Of a stretch of 48,791 bases of DNA, positions 24,886-33,396 are shown piece by piece; positions within the stretch are counted from its first letter, which is position 1, and every line of letters starts with the position of its first letter. A model generated the notes under the pieces. It made no database searches. It saw only the letters and a list, made by a program, of their open reading frames with translations, and was not told where the DNA came from. Source of the stretch: Coxiellaceae bacterium (GTDB lineage: Bacteria; Pseudomonadota; Gammaproteobacteria; Coxiellales; Coxiellaceae); NCBI GenBank assembly GCA_029210045.1, contig JARGNX010000001.1, positions 43,446 through 92,236 on the forward strand, read 5' to 3'. The position numbers were made by a program, and so were the translations under genes.

Positions 24886-25749
24886 TCAAGTAACGATAGG
24901 GTTTTTTAAGTTTATTTTTTTTATGACGTAGTAACTGCCAATCATGGTTAAGGCGATGCCCAGCCATTGTATGGCATGTAAGTGACGCGAGAAAAAAGCC
25001 ACATCAGTAAAGATGGCTACTATCGGATCGATATAGCTGAGGACAGCGATAACGGTGATAGATATTTGCTGCACACCTTGGTAGTAAAGCATGTAGGCGA
25101 GGGCGGTATGTACAACGCCGAGTAGTATAATGTAGCTCCAAGTGGTCACTGACGTTGGTAGTGGATGGCTGCCTGCCCACGGTAGTAATACCAAGCAGCC
25201 GACAATTAATTGAATTAGTGTGATTAGGCTGACTGGCATATCGTTGACTTTTTTTACCGCAATAGTGGCAAATGCATATAATAACCCGGCGCCTAATGCG
25301 CATAATACACCGAGTGTTTGGGTGCCATGTAAATGCAATGCATGCGGCGAAATATTTACCGTGAGTAGTACGCCAATTGCTGTTAATGCAATATAGCCCC
25401 AACGACGTAGGCTGATATGTTCGTGAAAAAAAACTAAGCCCAATAACACTAAGAAAACGGGCTGTAAATAATATGAAACATTTCCCAGTGTTATTGATGC
25501 CCATTGAAAGGACTTAAATAACAATAACCAATTGATAACAATAAATAGTCCGCCACAGCTGACTAAGCCGTATTGCTTCAAGTGGTATCGATTGAGTTTG
25601 AGTTCGCCGCGCCAATAGCAGTAGGGCAGTAAAACAATAGCGCCCACTAAGCAACGATAAAATGCGGCGTCAAGTGCGCTTAAGCCTGACCATAATACGC
25701 AAGCCCCAATGCTGCCCCAAATTATCATTGATGCTATTATTGCAATCAT
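24886..25749 (-). CDS. EamA/DMT-family exporter (RhtA-like position)
   Basis: A 287-residue inner-membrane protein with about ten hydrophobic helices in two EamA repeats (ALDAAFYRCLVGAIVLLP and LGAGLLYAFATIAVKK mark corresponding points). DMT exporters of this kind move amino acids or other small metabolites out of the cell. It is the last gene of a three-gene operon after an SDR and a 2-oxoglutarate oxygenase; AAGGA lies just before its ATG, nine bases after the SDR stop. In Bacillus thuringiensis the L-isoleucine hydroxylase gene is, as I recall, grouped with an SDR and an RhtA-type exporter. Export of a hydroxylated or oxidised amino acid is therefore proposed. Confidence 0.85.
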   Translation of the reverse strand: MIAIIASMIIWGSIGACVLWSGLSALDAAFYRCLVGAIVLLPYCYWRGELKLNRYHLKQYGLVSCGGLFIVINWLLLFKSFQWASITLGNVSYYLQPVFLVLLGLVFFHEHISLRRWGYIALTAIGVLLTVNISPHALHLHGTQTLGVLCALGAGLLYAFATIAVKKVNDMPVSLITLIQLIVGCLVLLPWAGSHPLPTSVTTWSYIILLGVVHTALAYMLYYQGVQQISITVIAVLSYIDPIVAIFTDVAFFSRHLHAIQWLGIALTMIGSYYVIKKINLKNPIVT

Positions 25750-25758
25750 GCTCCATCC

Positions 25759-26466
25759 TTATAGTTGTTTGCCGACTGTCCAGCCGCCATCGATAACTAA
25801 AACACTACCCGTCATAAAATCATTATTTAATACACTTTGTACCGCTTGCACAATATGTTGCGGTTGCGCCCAGCGTTGTAATGGCGTGTTGCTTTTGATG
25901 AGGGCCACTTGTTCCGTGTCGTTGAAATAGCTTTCGGTTAGCTCAGTTTGCACTACGCCTGGCGCAATGGCATTTACACGAATATTATGCGCGCCCAAGT
26001 CCATTGCCATTTGTTTGGTTAAACCCACCAAGCCATGTTTTGAACTGCAATAAGCGGCACGGTTGGGCTCAACGGCAAGGCCAGATATTGATGCCATATT
26101 GATGATATTGGCTGGTTGCTTGGCGTTGATTGCTAATTTAGCGACGGCTTGTGACAATAAAAATGGTGCAGTTAAGTTTACTTGCATAACACGTTGCCAT
26201 TCGTCATAAGCCAAGTCTAGAACGGGTGTTATTTCTCTAATGCCTGCGCAATTAATTAAAATATCGAACGGTTTTTTTAAATCCAACAACCAACGTTGTA
26301 GCATTGAAGTCTCGGTTAAGTCTAGGCTAACAGCTGTCACGCCATCGATTGATAGACGGTCAATGTTTATATCTACAGCGACAATATCATAACCGTGTTG
26401 CAAAAAGTGTTGCGTTAAAGCATAACCGATACCACTATTGGCACCCGTTATTAATAGACGTGGCAT
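25759..26466 (-). CDS. short-chain dehydrogenase/reductase
   Basis: A 235-residue classical SDR: cofactor loop TGANSGIGYAL, NCAG motif (INCAGIRE), catalytic Ser in NMASISG, Tyr and Lys in YCSSKHG, and the ending DGGWTVG. An acidic residue after the second strand (VAVDIN) favours NAD over NADP. It starts at the base following the oxygenase stop, so the two are tightly coupled. By analogy with the hydroxyisoleucine dehydrogenase of B. thuringiensis it may oxidise a hydroxyl group introduced by the upstream enzyme. General similarity to 3-oxoacyl-ACP reductases does not exclude other substrates. Confidence 0.85.
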   Translation of the reverse strand: MPRLLITGANSGIGYALTQHFLQHGYDIVAVDINIDRLSIDGVTAVSLDLTETSMLQRWLLDLKKPFDILINCAGIREITPVLDLAYDEWQRVMQVNLTAPFLLSQAVAKLAINAKQPANIINMASISGLAVEPNRAAYCSSKHGLVGLTKQMAMDLGAHNIRVNAIAPGVVQTELTESYFNDTEQVALIKSNTPLQRWAQPQHIVQAVQSVLNNDFMTGSVLVIDGGWTVGKQL

Positions 26467-27201
26467 TTATGGTGACTCCAGGTGGTTGGTGCTATCCGGT
26501 TCAACGGTAAATAAAATAATATCACGATGCGCTTCTTGCTCTACAGTTCCTAGCGGAGTAACGGCATGCTTTATATTGCGATTTAAAATCATCGTATCGA
26601 AAAAGTGTGTTAATCGAACGGCATTGAATATTTCACCGTTTTGATTAGCGGCAAGGTTGTCACCGCCAATGGCATTCGCGGACAGGTCAATTAAATGCAC
26701 GAATACTAATGGTTCATCGTCAGTGTGTAGCCATACGGGTGAGCTATAAGATACAGAGCCTGGTTTGGCTAAGTAACGAATAAAGTGTACACCAAAAACC
26801 AAATTGTTATATTGGCTTAACGGTGTGTAGTCGCGAATAAACTGTTTGTTTTTGTGTAATACCTTACTAAATACAGCATCATTTAATATGGAGCGGTTGA
26901 GCATTTTGAATGCACGTGGTTTACCTCCATCCATATTGTTCGCTTTGCTGGTCTGAAAGTAACGTTGGTCTTTGGCAGTAGTGACTTTGTCGTCTTCGCG
27001 CTTCCATTGCAGTTTTAAGTACGCGCGGTAACGTGATCCTGCTGATGGGTCCAATGCTAGCTTATTTCGGTACATGCCTTTTAGGTGTGATGCAATTTCA
27101 TCGCTGTCGGTTAATTGATAATCGGATTTTTTCCAAATTAAGTAACCCTTATTTTCGAATTCGTCAAGCGTATGTTGTTCAATGCTGTTGGCGTCTCTCA
27201 T
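26467..27201 (-). CDS. 2-oxoglutarate/Fe(II) dioxygenase, candidate free amino-acid hydroxylase
   Basis: A 244-residue protein of the 2OG-Fe dioxygenase family that includes the isoleucine hydroxylase IDO. Iron ligands are H159 and D161 (WLHTDDEP) and H212 (IKHAVTPLG), with R226-D227 (AHRDIILF) as the likely 2-oxoglutarate anchor. The HxD-x50-H spacing matches what I recall for B. thuringiensis IDO. VHLIDLSANAIGGDN is also characteristic. A TTG at 27204 directly precedes ATG 27201; the ATG is chosen, with GGGAG seven bases upstream. First gene of the operon with an SDR and an EamA exporter. The substrate side chain cannot be predicted. Confidence 0.82.
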   Translation of the reverse strand: MRDANSIEQHTLDEFENKGYLIWKKSDYQLTDSDEIASHLKGMYRNKLALDPSAGSRYRAYLKLQWKREDDKVTTAKDQRYFQTSKANNMDGGKPRAFKMLNRSILNDAVFSKVLHKNKQFIRDYTPLSQYNNLVFGVHFIRYLAKPGSVSYSSPVWLHTDDEPLVFVHLIDLSANAIGGDNLAANQNGEIFNAVRLTHFFDTMILNRNIKHAVTPLGTVEQEAHRDIILFTVEPDSTNHLESP

Positions 27202-27207
27202 CAATCA

Positions 27208-27232
27208 CTCCCACTGTGAATTGAAGTGGGAG
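27208..27232 (-). promoter_or_regulatory. leader hairpin covering the dioxygenase ribosome-binding site
   Basis: On the minus strand CTCCCACT and AGTGGGAG form a perfect 8-bp stem with a 9-base loop. The 3' arm contains GGGAG, the ribosome-binding site of the dioxygenase gene. Folding would hide it, so translation may be controlled by a ligand, protein or temperature. It could instead be a DNA operator. Confidence 0.5.
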
Positions 27233-27280
27233 ATTAACACAAATAATGTTTTGAATAATAGCCGTGATTTAAGTTGGGGT

Positions 27281-28075
27281 TTAAATCATGTAAGTTGAGT
27301 CGACATGTGGGCTTGGCATAGATAATGCTCTTGCCCCAGCATCACCAAATGGAAAGAAACGACTTCCCGCCCCAGGTGCTTTATATGACATCTCTAGCCC
27401 CCCTGTTGGTGTCGTCTGACGAGGAGGGCGAGCAACGGGATTGTCATGACCAATGGGCTGTGGACCCAGCAGTAAGGGTTGATTGTTTGGGTCAAGGCGT
27501 TTAGCTTCATTACCCCAAAAACGTGTTTTATAAATTGTGGCTACTGAGCATAGTGCGGTTGTTATGCCGCCTGCTAAGAACAGAACGCCGAGGGTTAAAG
27601 TGGCGCCATAGTATGATACACCTTCACTGAAGCCACCGGCTGATACAACGGCTTTTCGTAGTTGATGTAACAATGCGCCTGAAATATTGGTGTATAAGTC
27701 GTTTGTTGAGCACGCAGAATTTTCAAATTGTGCGCCTATGTACTTGGCATGTTCCAATGGTTGGATAGTGGTGGGAGATAATATATGCCCACTTGATGCA
27801 TTGAGCGCGCGGCTGACATCGTTAATGAAATGGGTATTATTGAGCTCGGATTGTACTAAGCCTACTGGTTCGCTCATGTCATTAGCATTGAAGATATTAA
27901 AATAAGAAAATTGTTCATCGTCGCATTTGAGAGCAAGATACATTAACGGCACGCCGAATATTAATAATATAGCTGTCATGCCAAGTAAATGATTTGTTCC
28001 TTGTTTTAGTGCTGTGTGATTCCTTTTGGCTGTTTCGAAATCAGTACCTTCGCGTAAATTAGTATTAATAAACAA
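27281..28075 (-). CDS. two-pass membrane protein, paralogous family member 2
   Basis: A 264-residue paralogue with C51 after helix 1 (ILLIFGVPLMYLALK), C122, AGG at 146-148, helix 2 about 155-181 (LTLGVLFLAGGITTALCSVA), and FWGNEAKRL. The tail is Pro-rich and contains TGGLEMSYK, compared with EEGLEMQPT of the next gene, and a FFPFGDAG segment. It starts with TTG (MFINTNL...) 11 bases after the stop of the member at 28087-28806; AGAGAAG lies upstream. The two are probably one transcript. Function unknown; membrane anchoring with a disulfide-bonded lumen domain is inferred. Confidence 0.75.
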   Translation of the reverse strand: MFINTNLREGTDFETAKRNHTALKQGTNHLLGMTAILLIFGVPLMYLALKCDDEQFSYFNIFNANDMSEPVGLVQSELNNTHFINDVSRALNASSGHILSPTTIQPLEHAKYIGAQFENSACSTNDLYTNISGALLHQLRKAVVSAGGFSEGVSYYGATLTLGVLFLAGGITTALCSVATIYKTRFWGNEAKRLDPNNQPLLLGPQPIGHDNPVARPPRQTTPTGGLEMSYKAPGAGSRFFPFGDAGARALSMPSPHVDSTYMI

Positions 28076-28086
28076 TGCTCTTCTCT

Positions 28087-28806
28087 CTATGTGGTTGGCT
28101 GTTTGCGGGTTGGTTGCATCTCAAGTCCTTCTTCGGCAACGTCTACAGGTTCCTTATCGAGTAAGGCCACACCTGTTGCGCCATCATAAGTGCTAGCTAT
28201 TAAGCGTTGCTTGTTTGCTAGTTTACGTTGTTTGGTGGCTTGGCAGCAGAAACAACTGCTGGCGACTATTGCAACTAAAGCGCCGTAGGATAATAGTATG
28301 CCGGTAGCTTGTCCTAGTTCTGAGCCACCTGCAGCTACAAGTGCTGGTCTAAAGCCATTGTATATACGGCGGATGTTGTCGGCACTTTTGGCGGCAGCAT
28401 TTAAAGTAATGTCTACGCAGTTATTAACGGGTATTGTGCCGAGTTCGTAAATGCTAAATGAGTTAGTATCAGCTGACGATGAGTCGCCTTGAGTCAGTGT
28501 GTAGCCGAGTTTTTCAATGTTTGTAACGAATTTGTCCCAGATGGTGCTACCTTTGACGGGTGTGTTTGTATACAGTTCGCCAACCTTGGTACTGATGCTA
28601 TCTGCGCCTTTTTGCATAATATCCCAGGTTTGATTTTGATAGGCAGATTTGAAGCAAGGTATCGAGCGATAGATGATAAAGCCTAGGCCCACCAAAGCGA
28701 GCGTACTAACAGTACAAAATAACGCGGCGTTGCGGTTGTGTTTGTTACGTTGACTCAAGGCTTGTTGTTGCGTATTGGATAAACCAGACCTTCTTGTTCC
28801 TGTCAT
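28087..28806 (-). CDS. two-pass membrane protein, paralogous family member 3
   Basis: A 239-residue paralogue. ATG 28806, preceded by GGGGAG, is chosen over an upstream in-frame extension to 28845. Helix 1 (about 27-46) is followed by YRSIPCF with C51; the second Cys is C130; AGG is at 159-161; helix 2 covers about 165-187 and ends in a Cys-rich SSCFCC. The tail ends AEEGLEMQPTRKQPTT, a Glu-rich patch close to the C-terminus as found in many Dot/Icm substrates. It is closest to the copy at 33397: both have QQQ...L-x-QR before helix 1, YR-x-IPCF after it, and a W-D-x-[MF]...LYTNT segment. Confidence 0.75.
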   Translation of the reverse strand: MTGTRRSGLSNTQQQALSQRNKHNRNAALFCTVSTLALVGLGFIIYRSIPCFKSAYQNQTWDIMQKGADSISTKVGELYTNTPVKGSTIWDKFVTNIEKLGYTLTQGDSSSADTNSFSIYELGTIPVNNCVDITLNAAAKSADNIRRIYNGFRPALVAAGGSELGQATGILLSYGALVAIVASSCFCCQATKQRKLANKQRLIASTYDGATGVALLDKEPVDVAEEGLEMQPTRKQPTT

Positions 28807-29046
28807 CTCTAACTCCCCAGTAGAATGATATTTGGCGAGCATCATAGCAACAAGTCAAAATGGCATCAAGCCGCGTTATTGATAAGCGTAAATTTTTTCA
28901 ACCGGTACTGCGTATCATCAAGATAGCAAATTACTCAGTGATGCTTTCTGATCCAGGCGAGATTTATTTATTGTTGCAATCAATCATCAGTATACTGACT
29001 AAAGATCAGCAGCAGTCGAATTTAAAGCATCTGCGAGATAAATAAG
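28807..29046. other. intergenic region without a convincing gene
   Basis: A 61-codon plus-strand frame (28860-29045) has no ribosome-binding site and no recognisable domain. The minus strand has TTGACT (28853-28858) and TATGAT (28841-28846), but only 6 bp apart. No PmrA-like spacing of TTAA is seen here. Confidence 0.5.
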
Positions 29047-32000
29047 TTAGGTCCGCGGACTCAGCCGTGTCAAATCACCACTCTCAGGAATTTGGCTGAT
29101 TGATCTAGGTGGCTGAAATAATCCGGATGCCAATTGCGCTCCATCGCTGCTTGGTATCGCGGGTTTAAACAATTCTATTAGAGCTTGCGTTTCGGGAGGT
29201 GCAGGTGAAAGTTTGCCAACTTCTAACCTAATATGCTCGAATAACTTACTTCTTAAATCACTATCATGCAATGAAGCTAAAAAGCTTTTTATCATATCGA
29301 TATTTAACTCTGCTAATGGGCATTGCATAATCATTTCGCAAGCAATACCTGCCATTTTTCTGTTTTTGATAGCAACAGACAGTGCTGATGCATTGCGCTC
29401 ATACAGCTGTGTGAAAGCAGATGGGGGGCAATACGACATAATAAGCCGAGCAACTTCTGTGTGGCCTCTCCATACAGCGTACATCAATGCGCTAGCGCCC
29501 TGATTGGTAGTGACGTTAACGTTTACCCCGCGTTGCAATAATAATTGTGCCAAGTCATACTGACGCGCTATTGCGGCCCTCATCAAAATGGTCACCCCGT
29601 CCTTATCAACGGGGGAATTTAAGTAGCTTAAAGGAGCATTATTGACAACATATTTACAAGCCGGTGACGGGCAGCCATAAGACTTCTGGATCCATGACAA
29701 GACCGAATTATTGTTATCACTGCAGTAGTAAAGATCGCAACCTTTGGACATTAATGTTTTTAATACAGGAGTTCGTGGATCGGTCGAATCGTGCGTTGAA
29801 GAAAACAAATGACTATAGCTACGACACGTTAGACCTATTTGTTCTATCAAGGAACGGCTCCTGGGGTCTTTACGGCTTAGCTCTTCAGGTGTAGCTTTTT
29901 CTATCAGTAAGTTAATTACTGCTTTTTGCCCAGATGATAGTGCTGTAAGGATGTCGGCTTGATAAACCTTTGCCCCATGATCCAGTAAAGTTGTAATAAT
30001 CGGTAGTGGCAAACGCGTTCGGACGCTCTCATTCAGAACACGACGATATCTCCATCCATAATTATTTAAGTTTGCTCTATTGTAAGAATCTTCGTCAAGT
30101 ATGCGGGCAACTGCATCCACTCGGCGATACTTGCAGGCCGTTTGAACAACATAATTATCATGCTGATTTATATACACACCTTTGGCAAGCAATGCTTCTA
30201 GCACTTGCATATTGCCACTGGTCTCGAGCAGTAATATTATGGCGGTACGTCTATTATATCTTTTGTCGAGTTCAACTCCACTCAATTGATTAATTAAAGT
30301 CACAGCAAGATCATGTTTGTTTAGGCGTATTGACGCATGTAATGCTTGTAATATTAAGGCATTATTTCCTTTAGCCATCAGTAACAAGGCATCAATAACC
30401 TTAGAGCAATCAAATTCAGACTGCATGGTAATGTCAAACACGCTTTTATATTCTTCGTCAGTTTTAAATAATCGTGCAACAGGCATGCGGACAATCAATC
30501 GTATAGCTTGTGATATATTATTATCGCTGATCGCTTGCTTAAACTTAGCCAACAACCGATTATCTTCAGTATGTTGCTGTAGAACATTCATATAGGCTAT
30601 TTGACACTGCTCGAGACAATGGTCAATATGGGTGTTGCATTGCCTGAATGTCGGCGCATTATAAGCAAACCGATCAATACCATGCCTAGAAAAACACAGT
30701 TTATCACCGGTCGCTTTTAAACAATTGAGCGCGATAGTTTCAATTTTAGCTAAACCCTCCACCTGCTTCTCAGAAGGCTCGATGAAGCGCAACCCCGTAC
30801 CACTTTGTGCGCTACCATTATATCCAGACATGGAGCGCGCATATTGACTCTCACCATATACCCGCGGCAAATCAAGCTTATGTGCTAAAGCGGTTATATG
30901 ATTGATATATAACTTATGTTGTTTTTCTGTCTCATTTTTGCCGGTAACTAATTTGGGGTAATTGGGGTTACCCATATTCAACATAATCTCTGCATAGTAC
31001 GCAATGGTTGCTTCATCGCAACGCATTACTTCGCGCATAAAATGACACAAATGATCGGCTGATGCTTGTTGGAATTCCATATAACGCTCAAGACCTGAGC
31101 CTGCTGGACTGACCTCAGATTCACGTCCCGTTTTCGAAAAAATCATCATCACTTTCATCATGATGACTTCTTCCGGCTGCAGAGTGTCACAGAATTCCCT
31201 AAATTTTGGATCGGCAGCAAATTGTTTGAAGTAGTCTATTACCGGCTCAATAAACACACTGGCGCGAATATGATGCGCTAAGGCATGATTATGACGTGCA
31301 ATGCCAAACCGTGGGTTAGGGGCCTCTTTATAAGGTTGCTTGAGTATTTCACTGGCAACATTCATTGCCAATGTAATAAAATAATTGTCCTGAAACTCAG
31401 TTGCCACTCCACGAACTATTTCAGTAGTGAAGGTGATTCTACCTGTAGCTGCATTGGGCTCAAATTCAGTAAATCTAATGCAGGCTGGTGAAAATAAAAC
31501 TTCTTTTTCACTAGAAATCCAAGAGATATTGGCCACACTGCCTTGCCAATGCAAGCTAGAATCGAGGCGCCACTGATGTTGTCTATTGCATCCATAGCTG
31601 CCATTCTCAGAAAAACTCAATAAACCTGCGCGCTTAACTATCTGATTGGCTGTTTTCATTTGCATAAGCATGGCGGTTGGTAGCGTATGCTCGTTACGAA
31701 ACAAGCTTGGTCGCTCTATAGCGCTTTGAGGGTGAAGGTTTTTATTGGCTCCGCTGATAGCAAGCATTGCTCGAATGAAGCTCTGCTTAACGCTGTCCAT
31801 GTCTCTCCATGCCGCCAGTTTACCTCGTAACAGCTCATTATAATCACTATGACCTGATCCTGTATAATTTGTTATTGCAGCCTGTTCTGCTGCATAAACA
31901 ACTAAATCTCCACCTATTTTTGATGTTAATTTATTGGCTACTTTTCCCTCGATCTTAACGCCAAGCATCTTTTCACATTGCTTAATAAGGTTAAGGTCGT

Positions 32001-33255
32001 GTGCCGTGTCAGTGAGTAGAAAATAACATAAATTGGCATGTTTAAGCGCCATTGATAGGTTATAAGCCTGGCCATTAGGGCAATAAGCAATAGCATTATT
32101 AGGTGTTTTTTTTTCTAGCCGAAATTGAAAAGGAATTCCGGCTCCATCGGTTCTATTAGCATAGTAATCACCTTCACTGAGATAACTTATAAAATCGACA
32201 CCTAGCAAACAATGAAAAATATACTCAACATGTCTTAAAGCGGCATTTTTTTTGACGGGCCCTTGATGGAGCGCGTTATGTTTAAGCTTTCTCGATTCAA
32301 CTGCAGCCAATGTCAATAGAAATTCCGCTATTTTTTTGTGCCCCCTTAGAAGGGCAACAGTAAGTGCTGAATCTGCGGTGGCCGTTGCTCGCCTATATAA
32401 GGCACCCTGTGCTATAAGCAACTTTACTGCACTCAAACGATTATGTTCAGCCGCTAGATACAGGGGAGAGTAGCCTCGTTCATCACGTTGATTGACCTGA
32501 ACGTTGGGATTAGCTAATAAAATTCTTACCTGTTTCATCTCACCGTCAATCACCGCCTGCTGCAACGCAACATTATCATCAAATGGATTGAGCCCAGCTG
32601 CATAATTTTCTTGTGCAATCAATTGCATTGCATTTTCAGATAGCGCAAGGCTGTGTGCCGTTATTGCACGGCACCCAACCTCATCTAACTGCAGATGTTG
32701 GTACTGCTGCTGCAAAAACAATGCACCGACTAATATCTGCTGTACTTGTTTTAACTGATTGGCACACCGCGCTATGTTTTTTTTTTGGTGCTTCGCGTCT
32801 GACTTGCTTTGCAATGCCAATAATTTATCATAATAATGTCGAAATGCATGTTGAAGCTTTACAATGTTGCTTTGCAATAAGCTGTTAGCTTGTTGGTAGT
32901 ATTCATTTGTAATCACCTCGCCACTGCAAGGCACCAACATCGGCTTGCCTTTTACCTTAAACGGCTTAAGGTGCGCTGCTAACATTGCAGCCATCATCAT
33001 TAATTCATGCTGAGAAATTGCTGTTCGATCAGCAAATCCCGACTGTGCACGAACCAAGTCACCATCACGCTGTACTTTGATTTTGAGGAAACCACTTGCT
33101 TTATTGCGTGAAAACCACTGAATTCCGGTGCGCAAGTTTATCACTGACTTTGCTAAAGCAAGTCGGCAAGCACGCGCCGCGTCAGTTAATGGATGTGATA
33201 TATTTCTCGCTTCAATCGAAATCAATTCATCAGCGACATTACTTAACGACCTCAT
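29047..33255 (-). CDS. ankyrin-repeat protein with ADP-ribosyltransferase and SidE-like phosphodiesterase domains
   Basis: A 1402-residue protein. Residues 225-315 hold ankyrin repeats (GYSPLYLAAEHNRLSAVKLL). Residues 455-590 match ADP-ribosyltransferases of the R-S-E class: ITNYTGSGHSDYNELLRG, then R520 (PSLFRNE), S547/S549 (LLSFSENGS) and the ExE pair E583/E585 (SEKEVLF). Residues 650-800 match the SidE-family phosphodiesterase: NHALAHHIR with H657 and H661, FSKTGRESE with E712 or E714, MGNPNY, and AHKLDLPRVY with H792. These are the likely counterparts of SdeA H277, E340 and H407. In SidE proteins such domains together ligate ubiquitin to serine through phosphoribose without E1/E2. More ankyrin repeats fill about 960-1310. 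The SidE deubiquitinase domain is absent. AGGTAAGG precedes the ATG. Host ubiquitin modification after Dot/Icm delivery is inferred. Confidence 0.8.
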   Translation of the reverse strand: MRSLSNVADELISIEARNISHPLTDAARACRLALAKSVINLRTGIQWFSRNKASGFLKIKVQRDGDLVRAQSGFADRTAISQHELMMMAAMLAAHLKPFKVKGKPMLVPCSGEVITNEYYQQANSLLQSNIVKLQHAFRHYYDKLLALQSKSDAKHQKKNIARCANQLKQVQQILVGALFLQQQYQHLQLDEVGCRAITAHSLALSENAMQLIAQENYAAGLNPFDDNVALQQAVIDGEMKQVRILLANPNVQVNQRDERGYSPLYLAAEHNRLSAVKLLIAQGALYRRATATADSALTVALLRGHKKIAEFLLTLAAVESRKLKHNALHQGPVKKNAALRHVEYIFHCLLGVDFISYLSEGDYYANRTDGAGIPFQFRLEKKTPNNAIAYCPNGQAYNLSMALKHANLCYFLLTDTAHDLNLIKQCEKMLGVKIEGKVANKLTSKIGGDLVVYAAEQAAITNYTGSGHSDYNELLRGKLAAWRDMDSVKQSFIRAMLAISGANKNLHPQSAIERPSLFRNEHTLPTAMLMQMKTANQIVKRAGLLSFSENGSYGCNRQHQWRLDSSLHWQGSVANISWISSEKEVLFSPACIRFTEFEPNAATGRITFTTEIVRGVATEFQDNYFITLAMNVASEILKQPYKEAPNPRFGIARHNHALAHHIRASVFIEPVIDYFKQFAADPKFREFCDTLQPEEVIMMKVMMIFSKTGRESEVSPAGSGLERYMEFQQASADHLCHFMREVMRCDEATIAYYAEIMLNMGNPNYPKLVTGKNETEKQHKLYINHITALAHKLDLPRVYGESQYARSMSGYNGSAQSGTGLRFIEPSEKQVEGLAKIETIALNCLKATGDKLCFSRHGIDRFAYNAPTFRQCNTHIDHCLEQCQIAYMNVLQQHTEDNRLLAKFKQAISDNNISQAIRLIVRMPVARLFKTDEEYKSVFDITMQSEFDCSKVIDALLLMAKGNNALILQALHASIRLNKHDLAVTLINQLSGVELDKRYNRRTAIILLLETSGNMQVLEALLAKGVYINQHDNYVVQTACKYRRVDAVARILDEDSYNRANLNNYGWRYRRVLNESVRTRLPLPIITTLLDHGAKVYQADILTALSSGQKAVINLLIEKATPEELSRKDPRSRSLIEQIGLTCRSYSHLFSSTHDSTDPRTPVLKTLMSKGCDLYYCSDNNNSVLSWIQKSYGCPSPACKYVVNNAPLSYLNSPVDKDGVTILMRAAIARQYDLAQLLLQRGVNVNVTTNQGASALMYAVWRGHTEVARLIMSYCPPSAFTQLYERNASALSVAIKNRKMAGIACEMIMQCPLAELNIDMIKSFLASLHDSDLRSKLFEHIRLEVGKLSPAPPETQALIELFKPAIPSSDGAQLASGLFQPPRSISQIPESGDLTRLSPRT

Positions 33256-33295
33256 GTGCCTTACCTATTTGCATGCTCATTATAATACTAGGGTC

Positions 33296-33324
33296 ATAGT
33301 AATAGTAACGCGAGCATTTTTCAA
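33296..33324 (-). promoter_or_regulatory. sigma70-type promoter for the ankyrin/ADP-ribosyltransferase gene
   Basis: On the minus strand TTGAAA (33319-33324) and TACTAT (33296-33301) are 17 bp apart, about 40 bases before the ATG. A TATAAT closer to the gene (near 33280-33286) is an alternative -10. The upstream AT-rich stretch has TTAA words, but not at 11-bp spacing. Confidence 0.45.
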
Positions 33325-33396
33325 GCAATATTTAAATTATTAAAAATCAGACATTATTTAACAATAAGGCTAAGGAATGATCGTACTGGTGGACTG

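Noticed and set aside
27216..27280. TTAA pair before the hydroxylase operon as a PmrA-like box
   Set aside because: The spacing is 12 bp, and one copy overlaps the end of the adjoining gene.
28860..29045. 61-codon plus-strand frame between two minus-strand genes
   Set aside because: No ribosome-binding site or domain. Its end sits next to the ankyrin gene stop, but that alone is weak support.
33332..33361. Further TTAA words upstream of the ankyrin gene as a PmrA-like box
   Set aside because: The cores are 8 and 18 bp apart, not 11, so they look like ordinary AT-rich promoter sequence.
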